A stretch of 64,000 bases of DNA, taken from Nigrospora sphaerica (lineage: Eukaryota; Ascomycota; Sordariomycetes; Amphisphaeriales; Apiosporaceae). The stretch spans positions 1,488,001-1,552,000 of the forward strand of contig JAGVVL010000022.1 of NCBI GenBank assembly GCA_018287875.1, written 5' to 3'. Shown in pieces: positions 43,869-54,321 of the stretch. The translations under genes were made by a program, and so were the position numbers. The notes under the pieces were generated by a model, which did no database searches, was not told where the DNA came from, and saw only the letters and a program-made list of their open reading frames with translations. Position 1 is the first letter of the stretch. Every line of letters begins with the position of its first letter.

Positions 43869-44435
43869 TGTTGGAAGTGGTGGTTTGATCGAAAAGAGGA
43901 AGCAACCCCTTTATAAGGGCTCTTTCGATCTCGGAGGTCGTTTCTATAAAGAAACACGGAAGGATAAGGAACTTCTCTTCAAGAGGAACAAGAGTGTATT
44001 TCGTGTGCTTGCTTGCTTCAGGACAGACTAGTTACACGAAGAGGGGAGATTCAGCCTTTACTTATACCCGTTAAACCTTTATCCTCTTAGTAATATAAGG
44101 AAGAGGACGCGTAAGTGATTGCGTAAGTGATTACGTGGCTTAGAAGCATATGGAACCTTATAGAGGTTTGTGGAGCCTCATGGGGGCTCGTGGGAGCTTC
44201 AGAGAGTCACGTAGAAACTCGTGGAAACTCGTGGAACCTTGCAGAAGCTTCCGCGTGGCGAACGCCACGCTTGTGGGTAAAGCGGGCCATGCTTGCGGGT
44301 AAGCTGGCCCGTGCTCCAGGGTAGGCTGGCCCGAGCTTTAGGATAGGCTCGGTTAAAGGACTAGCTTCTCGTTAAGTGCATAGCTTAGTCCGTAGTGACA
44401 GAGAACGGTATAGGATAAGTCCTATACCTGCAACA
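43869..44435 (-). repeat. 5' LTR of Copia (right end)
   Basis: 567 bp. Differences from the left LTR include TACAAGG to TATAAGG, CAGGGAG to CAGAGAG, and loss of one base in GTGGAGTAAAG. Confidence 0.95.
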
Positions 44436-44440
44436 ATTAT

Positions 44441-45140
44441 ATAAACCCTACGTCACGTAGTACTTAAGTATAGCGTTTGTTATAAATACATAGCGCTCTT
44501 ATTAAGAGGTTAGCTTACGTGGTCGACTAGTTCTTTTTTTATGCTTTATTATTTTCCGTTAAGTGACGTACCTTATAAGGTTAGTAATAGTTTTATGTCG
44601 ACGCGTTCCAAATGCCTTTATAACAGCGCTATATAGTTAACCGCATATAGCAAAAGCTATAATAGCCGCAACAGCCTTAGGGCTAAACTATCTGTTAAGC
44701 TTACGCTTTGCGGTTAAAATGCGACTAAACTCGTGCATATCTATGTCTAATTAAGTGAGTTATGAGTAGATGGAGAGATAGAGTGGTTATGTTGGTTTTA
44801 TGAAGTTAGCACGAGGGGGTAGCTTGTGCGCAGACTTTTGTCCAGTGATTTTAGCTACATATTAAGGTATTTATGTGTGTGTGTGTGTTTGTTTCATATC
44901 TACGTAGGACCGCTAGTACCATGGTATAAGCTACTCATCTCCCATAAGACATATGGCGTGGCTAGCTTGTAGAGGCCACTCCGTGTTTTGTTGGCTCATC
45001 ATGTCTCTAACCTTCCGACTCGACATCCAGCTTTCCAGCCTCTTTTATAGTCCTCTGTTCTCTGCGCTTGGTGCTAGCCCTTTAGAGGCATCCTCGCACT
45101 TTTGTGTTCCGGGGCCGTATATGGCTACGCTAGTTTGCCC
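44441..45140. other. AT-rich DNA with a TG microsatellite
   Basis: No gene. A short TG microsatellite at about 44872-44890. Composition rises toward coding-like at 45100. Confidence 0.5.
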
Positions 45141-45500
45141 TGGTGTCGTTTGCCTGGTGACGATATGGAGCGCCCAGAAGGACGCCCCGACGACATCACA
45201 AGCCACGTTTATTGAAACCCATCAGCTTATGGAGACGTACGCTATCTCGCTCCGATGGAGCCCCCGACACACGGGTATTGCCGGAAACGAGGCAGCCGAC
45301 GCCCTAGCAAATCAGGGAGTGGCTGAAGGACCACTAGACAAGTATAAACAACGAGCAGCGGCAGGTCTTAAAGGCATATCGCGGAAGAAACTCTAGGAAG
45401 CAGCAGAACGATGGTGGAAGGCCCCAAACACCAACACCCCATCGGGCCCTAAAAACCCAGTCTTCCAGCTGAAAAGGCGACAAGAAACAGTGTGAGCAAT
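45141..45500 (+). mobile_element. Tad-like LINE RNase H fragment
   Basis: Reads SLRWSPRHTGIAGNEAADALANQG, the conserved RNase H end of Tad-type LINE ORF2, followed by KGISRKKL-stop-EAAERWWK. Truncated at both ends and carrying stops. Confidence 0.75.
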
Positions 45501-45559
45501 CGACATAAGAAAACCCGCCCCTCCCCCCAAACGTCCGCCCTGTTCCTCTCCGGCCATCA

Positions 45560-46635
45560 TCATCCACGGCACGCTTTCGTGTGTCGCTTCAGGTGGTCAG
45601 GTCGAGAGAACTGCTCCCCACACGCGGCGCATGAAATCCGAGACCGCTTACTGTGGTGTACCTCCACGTGTCGCTGCATGTCCCTTTGCCAGGCTGTTTG
45701 TATCTTACAGGGAGCGTCCTCATGCTTCGAGAAAGGACAGACCACCGGTTTCCTGTGAGTGCGGATGTGCTTTCTGTGGAAGTCAACGGCAGAGTCAGTA
45801 TTCGCCTTCCAACATGCTGCGGCGACGGGGCAGGAAAGGGTGCGTCTTCACGTACCGTAGCGCACTTCGCGTTTTATACTGCATATCACAGCGCTCGCTA
45901 TCGGTGACTTCTGCGCACTGATAATAGCCAGAGGCATTGGGCTTCCCCTGCAGAGGAGGAAGGGGGTCCTCGGCATACTGGGGAGTCCTGGCATTTTTTC
46001 CAGTCGTGCCCATAGTGACTTCGAATAATGTGTCGCTTGCGGCTTCTGTTTCATCACTAAAGTTTCCCATGTTTTGAGGCGACGTCGAGGATGTTTGCAA
46101 AGCATCCAGGGGGGAAGGGGCGGTATCGAGGGGCCCCATGTCTGAGGCTCCCGGCGTGGCCACAACGTAATCGATCTAAAGATACGAATCCAAGTCCTCC
46201 GCGCCCATCGGCTCTGCCGAATTTTGATTGGCCTCGTCGTGCGGTCCTCCGGCATTACCTTGAGCGTAGCCGTTGTCGTATTTCGGGACGTACTGCGTGT
46301 GGTCCTGGACGTCGTACTGCTTGTTGAACGGCTGATTGCTCTGTTCACGGAACTGATTAGCCATCAGACGTAATGCAGGGGCTATCACCTGCCTGGGTAG
46401 TATCATCGTATTGGAATGCCCAGAAAATCCCGTCATTTAAGAACTGGCTTTCATGATCCACCGGCTGTTCGCTACAGCTAGTGTCGAGGCAATCCTCGTC
46501 CCGTTCCGGACCAGGTGTCTCCATAGAGCAAAAAAGGGTGCCGCTGAGGCTAGTTCCGCACGTGTAAGAGCCCCAAGGCGATTGGTACGAGGTTCGGGCC
46601 GCTTCACAGGACCATTCAGATGTTGCTTCGTGCAT
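45560..46635 (-). pseudogene. C2H2 zinc-finger transcription factor, broken
   Basis: The frame opens at 46635 with an acidic Ser/Asp-rich region (MHEATSEWSCEAARTSYQ) to about 46390, then needs a 1-nt frame change to continue (ANQFREQSNQPFNKQYD), meets a TAG after AEDLDSYL (near 46176), and resumes in frame with IDYVVATPGASDMG. An 82-nt intron (45855-45774, GTACGT...CCACAG) joins KTRSALR to KHIRTHRKP. Zinc fingers follow: YQCAEVTDSERC with HIRTH, a Cys/His segment with HVEVHH, and CAACGEQFSRPDHLKRHTKAC. It would be a nuclear DNA-binding regulator. No intron explains both defects, and the TAG can come from CAG by C-to-T. A sequencing error or an unusual intron is the alternative. Confidence 0.6.
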
Positions 46636-48000
46636 GTGCGGATGCCAAAGAGTCGAGACAGTCAGGGGTGACTTTTTCTCTCATAGGGGGAAACGAGAAG
46701 GCAGGTAGGAGGCCCGCCAGTCCAACGCTTTAAAGCTCCCTCCTTGTTACCGTTGAGGAGGCCTCAATCCTCAATCCGCCTGGCTGCTGGCGGCCAAGGC
46801 GAAGGGGTGATGGTAGGCCCCTCGCATGCAGCCAAATGGATGCGAGGCCTGCCATGATAGCCGTGCGTTAGTTGCTTGATGCGCGTCATGATGTTTGCTG
46901 GGGGGCTTCATGGTGTGGTGCAGGCTGACTTGGTGGGTCTAGGGGCTTGGTTGGCCCGCCCAGGCCTGACGCGCCCGTTGGTCAGTGGCCCGTTTCCAAG
47001 GCCCAAGGGCGTCGGGTGACAGCATTTTACCGCTCAAAACCCTGCCTAGCACACATTGCCGTCCAATGACTGAGCTTCGAGTGCTCGGGAGCATACTTGC
47101 TTTGGATATGTAGAAGGCAAGGAATGTGGTGGTGGATGCTGGTTAACGCTGTATGTGTACGGCCCGGCCCGGTTCGACTTCCATCACGGACGATGCACCT
47201 GTCGCGATTACCCACTAATCCTTTTATTTGCGGGAATTCGGAACCACTGAGTAATGAAGAACAAGACAAGTAATGCGGACAAGAAATGCCAAAGGATAGA
47301 TATTGGGTAAGTCCCACAGAAGGAGACAAAATAGGTGACGTGGGGATGGATTGAGGATTGCCCTCGAACCGCAGCTTCCCTGCTGCTGCACGAAGTTCAG
47401 TTGGTTGCTTCCCGTTCATGCATCGCACCCACGACACCATTCGGCCTTGCCATGGCCGTAGTGTTAGACGCCGAAAAAACCGTGGTGGTATTGGAAAACC
47501 CAATGAGAAGCGTGCAATTACTGGCTCTACGACACCACTTCATCCCGTGTTTCTTCTTTACACCCGCTCCGCCTTCGAGCTGCGCCTCCAGTGTAGGTCT
47601 CCCCGTTGGCCGCCCACGGGTCCGGGTCGCAAGATGCGCCGCTGTTGGTTCCGTATCATTGGTTGCCAAACAGGTATTCTGAGCGGCACCTTGCAGCACT
47701 CGCAATCTGTAAGAACCTGCCGCAGCATGAGGAAAAGCCCATCGTGCCATGCCTCTGGGATTGGAAGATGCAGCCTACGGTCGCGATAATGCGGGCAGCC
47801 ATCTTGTGGGTTTCAGGCATGGCGATGCCCGTCTGTCACCAAGGAAAAAGGAAGATACTTAAGAAGGCGAACGAGGGCTCCTCATTTCCTGCATCTTCGG
47901 CAGCACGCAATACTTCGTCTGGCATAGCTTCAGTCTGATTAGGAGTCTTCCGCCGCATACGCCCACGCACTACACAGAACCGCTCTTACCAACACTTCCG
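46636..48000. other. intergenic, no gene recognised
   Basis: Promoter side of both the zinc-finger gene (-) and the deaminase gene (+). ORFs at 47027-47503 and 47335-47789 have no recognisable features. Confidence 0.45.
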
Positions 48001-49646
48001 ATGGCCACACCGAGAAGGGCTCGACCAAGATTCGGCCCCTATGAAAAACTTATCAAACGCTTCTACGAGCCTTTGGTCTTGCTCAGGGCCTTGGGGAAGA
48101 CCCGGGGTCAGCACATCACCATCACTGAGGCTTCTGGAGATCAGCAACAGGCGCGACGCGACCTGCTGGACAACCTCGCCTACCTGTGTGATTATGATAA
48201 AGGGGGTCCCACCACAGCCGCTATGGCCCTTGAAGAGCAAAATGACTGTTACATCTTTTGGGTCGCCTCGAACGGTCCGAACATCCAAAACAAGGTCCTG
48301 CCTTTCCTGAGATCAGTGGTGGGTGACTTGCAGCGCCTGGCCCACGAATCTAATGAAGAGCATCAAGAAGAGTTTGTGCAGCGGTGTGTCACGTTTTCAA
48401 GGAAAAGAGTGAAGAAGGAACAGCGCCTCCTCCGGTGTTGGATAGAGAGTTGCAACAAGTACCTTCAAGAAGCCCCTTCTGAAATGGGTAAGCAGCAAAC
48501 GACCCAAGCGTGACTCTGAGGCGTTGCCTCTTCATCTCCAAGCTGACCATAATAGACCGAAGCATATCTCGCTGGCTTCAGCGCTTTGAAAATCTCGGTT
48601 TCCTCGAGCTATGCTACCTCGCCTATGACCAGCGCAAGGCCCCGGAGCTAAAAGAGATCACCCGGCGTGCGCAGCTCTCCGACGGCGTAAGCAATCCTGT
48701 CAATGCGGCCTACACAACGTTGCGGCACTACTTGGGTCGGCTGAGTCACCATGTCCGCGCCCCGAAGCAAGTCATTGAAGAGGCACGTCGGCTTTCGATT
48801 CTCTTCGAGCCGGGAGCATCGCGCGTACAAGCAATCCATATAATGCACAGCATTTCGCCACCCGAGGCTGACGGCCTGACATACCCACTGAGCATGCTCG
48901 GGCGCATGATACAATCAGGCAACCCGCTCAAGGGTCACTACGAAGAAGCACTGGAGGCCATGGACCAGAAACTGGACCTGAGCGACAGGATCAGGAAGTT
49001 TTACGAGGAGATTCGGCCTGTCGTGCATGCTGAAGTACAGGTTCTAGAGCACTTTTACTCTGGCAATCGCGCTTTCGTGCAGAAAGACCGCTACGTTGGC
49101 ACCAGCAAGCCAGCCTGCTACTGTTGCAACCTATACTTCCAATCGCACCCATGGAGGTGTGCCACGTCTCGGTCGCACCAAAACGTCTGGCTGAACTGGG
49201 GGCCACCAATACTGGCAGGAGGCGCCGCCGACGAGCAGTACGAGCACCAGCGAAACATCCTCAACTCGATGGTCGAGACGATACGCGTAGATGCTTTGGA
49301 CCAGATCTCGCAGAGGGCAGCCGCGCCGCTAACGCACCCTGACTCTACGACGGGTATGACGCTGTCGGTGTTTTCGATGCATGACATGCCCCAGAATAAT
49401 GAAGGCCATTTGATAGAAGAGCAACTCGGAAACCTCAACATTGGTAAGTCCCAACGGTTATGTCTTGGATTTTCAACTAACTTGGATACAGCCGGGCTAG
49501 AGGATGGAAGCGGAGAGGATGGTGATGATACGGAGCTCTCCGGGGATACACCAACTGTCGTCGACTCGGATTCCTCCACAAGCGTCCCCGAGAATTATGT
49601 GGAGTCAGAAGACGACGATGACAAGGGGGGTGGAACATCACTGTGA
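48001..49646 (+). CDS. OTT_1508-like deaminase-superfamily protein
   Basis: Three exons: 48001-48487, 48556-49443 and 49492-49646, giving 509 residues. Introns are 48488-48555 (GTAAGC...TAG) and 49444-49491 (GTAAGT...AACTAAC...ACAG). The second is 48 nt, so reading through it stays open. The N-terminal half is helical (KLIKRFYEPLVLLRALGK, then EEFVQRCVTFSRKRV). The C-terminal half carries the zinc-deaminase signature: VHAEVQVLEHFY (His320, Ala, Glu322) and TSKPACYCCNLYF (Cys350, Cys353), as in the fungal family related to Orientia OTT_1508. Family members are predicted nucleotide or nucleic-acid deaminases, with a proton-shuttling Glu and a His/Cys/Cys zinc site; biological roles in fungi are mostly unknown. 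The acidic tail (GEDGDDTELSGD, then ESEDDDDKGGG) is probably disordered. Intact. It stands next to a HET-domain gene. Confidence 0.85.
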
Positions 49647-50882
49647 TATGGGTGTGGTGATCTAAGACACAATTGGGTAGTGGAGTGAAGAGACGGCAGC
49701 AAGGAAAGGAAAACAAAAGATATCGCTCCCTCCCACCTCCTCCCACTTCTGACTTAGCGTCGACCTGATGCCAGTTAGGAAGCAATCGACAAGTGAGTCA
49801 GGCTTGAGGGGGGATCCGATAGGGGTAGCGAGGGAGTTCAGAGCGGTTCAGGGAGAGAGCCAAGGGAACAGGAGGAGCATATCTACCATGATGAAAAATA
49901 AGCCGTGTGAGATCTGAAGAACCAAATCGCGACCTTAACTTCAAGACGTTCGAAGCTATATCTTCTTATAATGGTAGTTCTCCCACCCCCATTTCGCCGT
50001 GATGGGACAGTAACCTTCTTGCAGCCACCCAGCAACTTTAGCCTCATAGGAAGCCTCGTGGTGAAATTTACCAGGGGAGTATAAGTATGTGACTGGGTAT
50101 GTGGCGTCGACGCGGAAAGATGACGCAGGCTTCCTGCCATAAACCCAGAGAGTACTACAATTGAAGGCGTTGGCCCGTTTCACAGAAAATCTGGTCCCAT
50201 AACGAGCCATCCACCGATAGTACGTCTCCTCTCCTGCCGAAACGTACGAACCAGTTATGCAGCGTCGAACCTGGGGGCAGGTTGTGAGATTCTTGCGTTA
50301 GTACCCAGCGGGTGGCCCTGGAGACTGACGAGTACACCAAAAGCGAGACGTAACAGGGCGACAAGGGTCCGTCGAAGGCTGCAGCTGCGCAGCAATTTTA
50401 GGCCTACGGGGGCCCCTAGCGCTGGGGTTCCCACTTGGGAGTCAATCATAGGCGTGGAATATAGAAAATGGAGGTGCGCCTCCCGCATTAGCTCCCGGCA
50501 GGCTACCTTGGCATCTGGCGGATACGCCTATGGCGAGGCGGAAACAGCAGCAGACTGCTCAAGTCGGGCGGCCAGGCGGCCTTAGGCGACTGTCGCGAGA
50601 GGTGGGAAGTCTGTCTTGGCGAGAGTAGGCGCAGCACGTCACTGCAGGCGCTACAGCCACAGTGAAGGGCCCATCTATCATTGGAGAGCACCCGTACATG
50701 CCTGCAGAAATACCGATAGCCCGCGGAAAATAAAGCAAAGCACCTCTGCTTGACCGTTCGGATAAAAATAGGGCGTCAATGGGCCCGATTGTCGGTCGGA
50801 TCCCTTGTCCTTACACCTCCACTCCCCGGGATTAACCCCAGCCCGCCCACATCGACCGCCAAATCCCTGTCATTCTCCGAGC
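49647..50882. other. intergenic, no gene recognised
   Basis: No supported ORF on either strand. Probable terminator of the deaminase gene and promoter of the HET gene. Confidence 0.45.
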
Positions 50883-52076
50883 ATGGACTTCCATTACAGC
50901 CCTCTCGACTTGAATCGGCCATCAGTCCGGCTTCTTCGGTTGTTCGCAGGCGAAAGGGATCAACCCATCGAGTGCGAAATCATCGAAGCCTTCTTTGACG
51001 AAGACTTCGTTCCCGACTACGAAGCGGTATCTTACATATGGGGATGCGGAGAGTTGAGGACCATTAGGGTCGATGATTTGTTATTCCCCGTTCAACAAAA
51101 TCTTCAGTCTGTTCTGAAAGATATACGCTGTCAGGAAGAAGACCGGATTCTGTGGGTTGACGCCATATGTATCAACCAAAGCAGCCATGGCGAACGGGGC
51201 CATCAAGTCCGACAGATGGACCAAATCTATCGACGCGCCTCCAGGGTCGTAGTCTGGCTTGGTCCATTGACAGGCACCTCAAACCAATACTTCATGGATG
51301 CCGTGGCAGATCTCCATAGGCACATTTCGGGGATTCGTTGGTCATCAAACGATCCTAGATGGCATCCTTTCCAGGCTCAGCCCCATCCAACCGACGCCGA
51401 CCGGTTGGCTCTCAGAACAGCCTTTCGAGACATTCTTAGGAGGCCTTGGTTTTACAGGGCCTGGATCATCCAGGAAGTCGCATATGCTCGCGTTACCTTG
51501 TTCCACTGCGGCTCCAAATCAATCCCGGGCAGCACATTCGCTATCCTGCCAGGCCTACTGAACTTCCGTCTTTCGGCACACCAGCAGGCCATTTTTGACG
51601 TCATGCCAGGACCGTCAAGAGAACGCTCGTGGTGGAGTAAGCAGCGAGATTTGTACACCATTCTCCAGAAGTTTATCGGCACCTACGCAAGCCGAGACCA
51701 CGACCGAATCTACGCACTTCTCAGCTTGTGTAATACCGAAGAAAAGGCCTGTATTCCAATTAATTACGAGAAGCCTATCGAGCATGTTATCAAAAACGTA
51801 CTCGATCTCATATGCCTTTCTGGTAGCCGACTTCATGAAGATATCCGATCTCGAAACATCAACAGTTTCGCACGGATCCTCCCTTTTGTGCACTACTTTG
51901 GCTTTTCAGCGTGGTGCCAACCTTTTGAGGTTGAATTGAAAAATTATCTGAAACAGCTGATCCCAAAGAAGGCCACATTTGAGGACGAAGAGGATCCATG
52001 GAGTATTGGCAATCAAGCCACGATGTTTCAGGTATCCCACCGAAATCGAGTACGGGACGGGCGAATTGCGATCTGA
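50883..52076 (+). CDS. HET-domain protein (heterokaryon incompatibility), truncated by TGA
   Basis: Starts at MDFHYSPLDLNRP (50883); the open frame upstream lacks an ATG. The HET domain occupies about residues 45-200 with its three hallmark blocks: YEAVSYIWG, ILWVDAICINQ and PWFYRAWIIQEVAYA. HET domains (TIR-like fold) trigger growth arrest and cell death when allorecognition partners meet. The frame stops at a single TGA (52074-52076) after 397 residues, then runs on in the same frame into ankyrin repeats. HET-ankyrin fusions are common in filamentous ascomycetes, so the ancestral product was probably about 643 residues, with the TGA perhaps a CGA-to-TGA change. The truncated protein still holds the complete HET domain. 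No intron removing the stop was found. Confidence 0.85.
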   Translation: MDFHYSPLDLNRPSVRLLRLFAGERDQPIECEIIEAFFDEDFVPDYEAVSYIWGCGELRTIRVDDLLFPVQQNLQSVLKDIRCQEEDRILWVDAICINQSSHGERGHQVRQMDQIYRRASRVVVWLGPLTGTSNQYFMDAVADLHRHISGIRWSSNDPRWHPFQAQPHPTDADRLALRTAFRDILRRPWFYRAWIIQEVAYARVTLFHCGSKSIPGSTFAILPGLLNFRLSAHQQAIFDVMPGPSRERSWWSKQRDLYTILQKFIGTYASRDHDRIYALLSLCNTEEKACIPINYEKPIEHVIKNVLDLICLSGSRLHEDIRSRNINSFARILPFVHYFGFSAWCQPFEVELKNYLKQLIPKKATFEDEEDPWSIGNQATMFQVSHRNRVRDGRIAI

Positions 52077-52814
52077 ATAAGAAACAACTGCACCCTCCTT
52101 TGGAGACCGCAAGAATTAATGCGTTGGCCTCTCCATGAGGCGGCAAGCAGTCGATCTGAACCCATTGTGCGCCTACTCTTGGACCTAGGGACCGATGTTC
52201 ATGACACGGACACCAAGGGCGAAACGGCACTCCACAAAGCCTGCAAAAACGGGAGCAGAGCCGTCGTCGAGACGCTACTTGCTCGGGGTGCTGATCCGCG
52301 GGCGAAGAACCTATCTGGCCACAACCCCATTGACGAAGCAGAAAAAGGGGGTCATGCAGATATAGCCGAGCTGTTGCGTCACAGCGGCGGCGACCGCACC
52401 GGAGCCGCCATTCTGGAAGCTTGCACTAACGGACACGAAACACTCGTGCAGTCGCTACTCGACAGGGGTGTCAGCACCGTCAAGACCAATGACCGGGGGG
52501 AGTCGCCACTACTTCTTGCGATCCAGAAGAGACATGTTGGCGTCGTGCAGTTACTTTTGGACAAAGGAGCTGATCCCTGCATGGCTGACAACGAGGGCGT
52601 GTGCCCGCTTCTGCAAGCTGTAAAGCAGGATTCCAGTTCTGTGGTACAGCTACTACTTTATAGAGGGGCCAACCCTCGTCAGTCAGATAAAGGTGGTATG
52701 ATGCCACTTGCCCTGGCGAGACAACGGTGCGCGTCGGATATAGTACAAACTTTCATAGTGTACGGGTGTGGGAGAACAAGGGCGCCTCGGCTGACACATC
52801 CTTGGTCAAGATAA
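52077..52814 (+). pseudogene. ankyrin-repeat C-terminal part of the HET gene
   Basis: In the same frame as the HET ORF just after the TGA. About six ankyrin units are visible, for example PLHEAASSRSEPIVRLLLD, ALHKACKNGSRAVVETLLARG, ILEACTNGHETLVQSLLDRG and PLLLAIQKRHVGVVQLLLDKG. In HET-ankyrin proteins such repeats serve as a recognition or regulatory module. An ATG at 52119 could start a separate small ankyrin protein, but no promoter space exists, so an interrupted fusion is the better reading. Confidence 0.7.
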
Positions 52815-53775
52815 CGAGGGCGAGAATGAGGTCCTGTACCTCCATAGAAGCAAGAGGACGAGGACACCGTACCTGGATTTACCCAACAGGTTTGCAGCGT
52901 TGGTGATGAGGGCACGGAGAAGTCTGATATGTAAGATGGCCTGAGCAGTTTCGCTTGAACCCAGCCTCGACGGCAACCACATCCTTATGATGGATGTTGG
53001 AGAAGAACCCCCCGAACCGGCCTAAGAATATACCACGTGCAAAAACGAAGACGGTCTGCCTCTCCAGGTTATACGCCGTCCTCGATGCCGTGAGCGCCCC
53101 CTCTTAAACCACAACCCGCCGCCGTGAGTAAAGTGAAGGGGGCTAGGAACTCACCGGTTAACGCCAACCCGGATCGAATTCGCACGCCGAGCGAGACAAG
53201 TCGAATGGCTCCCCCAAGAGCCGGAGCACAATCGGTCACCAAGAAGCAACAGAGCTCACACTGTTTAGCACGACGCTGGGTTTTATCTCTTGTCGTCTCC
53301 GACAGGGAGGAAACCCGTTCTGCCAAGCAATTGCTGGGTGAGACACCACATGCCCTGAAAACAGTAGTCCGGTTTAGTTCACTTTTCAAAATCGATGTGA
53401 AGCAAATAGAGATTCTGTCTGACGTGGAAGGCGTCGGGCCGCGAGGCGTGATCAGGAGGCGGACATCTTCCACGGGCGTTCAATTCTGGTGAAAGGGCCG
53501 TGGCATAATCATCCCAGGAGACAACCACAGCGCCATAGCGTGGGTTTGTCGGCGGGCGGCCCATGGCACAGCAATTTTAGTCTTATCCGACGCCCTGGCC
53601 TGCTTGAAGGCTCACGCAGGGCACCATCAAACCCCCCGACCAGATCATCTCACCGGCTCTCGGCCTCTTGGACATCGGGAACCCAAGCACGATCCAACCC
53701 AAATATCCAGGGAAAAAAGAGAGGCTCAAGCTCTTTTACAGCCAAGCCACCATTTGCCTCGTGTCACAGGCACAA
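52815..53775. other. intergenic, no gene recognised
   Basis: ORFs at 53124-53492 (+) and 53069-53473 (-) overlap each other and resemble no family. Confidence 0.45.
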
Positions 53776-53792
53776 AAAGTGCAAAAGAAATC
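53776..53792 (-). terminator. RNA polymerase III terminator of tRNA-Asp
   Basis: On the minus strand TTTCTTTT follows the tRNA 3' end directly, with TTTTT a little further on. Confidence 0.7.
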
Positions 53793-53863
53793 TCTCTGGC
53801 GGGGAATTGAACCCCGGTCTCGAGCGTGACAAGCTCGCATACTGACCACTATACTACCAGAGA
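53793..53863 (-). tRNA. tRNA-Asp (anticodon GTC)
   Basis: A 71-nt cloverleaf without intron. The acceptor stem TCTCTGG pairs with CCAGAGA. The anticodon stem CGAGC/GCTCG encloses TTGTCAC with GTC in the centre. The T arm GGGGTTCAATTCCCC contains a good B box, and the D arm TAGTATAGTGGTCAGTAT the A box. All stems pair. Confidence 0.97.
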
Positions 53864-54321
53864 AGATGATGTTTGATGATTTGCGCTGAGCATGGGAGAT
53901 TCCTGGCTTATTTCAGATTGTATCGTCCACGGTTGGACACGAGATTTTCGTCTGTTGCACTGCTATGGGATGATTACTGCGGATATCGACAAAATCCACC
54001 ACGATTCGTGGTCCGAAAAACGCAAAGAAAACGATTGCCAAGGGTATCTTTCATTCCTTTATTTACACACCATCCGGTTCCATACGTAAGCAACTCCCAA
54101 CGGTTTGCTTCTCAACGATAATTATCTCCGCTCCGCCGCCCAAGTTTAAGCGGGTTTTCAGTGCGATAAGACCTCAACACTGCTCTGAACTGGTGCAGGA
54201 GGTCAAGACAGAATCTAGGTAGTTGAAAAAAGCAATTCCAATACAGGCGGCCTTCTTGGCTAGAGACACACGTGCAATCCACCCCGCCGGATCGTAATGG
54301 GCGCTCAATATCCCTTCATCC
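53864..54321. other. intergenic
   Basis: Lies between the tRNA and the 3' end of RTC1. Nothing recognised. Confidence 0.5.

Larger units (their letters stand above)
38572..44435 (-). mobile_element. complete Ty1/Copia retrotransposon, inactive
   Basis: 5864 bp, target duplication ATTAT (38567-38571 and 44436-44440), LTRs of 568 and 567 bp. The order on the minus strand is gag, protease, integrase, RT, RNase H, which is the Copia order. The two LTRs differ by two substitutions and one 1-bp indel, so insertion looks recent, but the coding region is broken. Confidence 0.95.

Noticed and set aside
46340..46400. 36-nt intron (GTGATA...TAATCAG) in the zinc-finger gene
   Set aside because: Too short, and donor and acceptor phases disagree, so it would give an immediate stop.
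52020..52130. Intron bridging the TGA between HET and ankyrin parts
   Set aside because: The GTATCC donor after ATGTTTCAG has no phase-matching acceptor with a plausible branch site that keeps the ankyrin frame.
53069..53492. Overlapping ORFs on both strands near the tRNA gene
   Set aside because: No domain, no splice support, and they overlap each other; chance ORFs.
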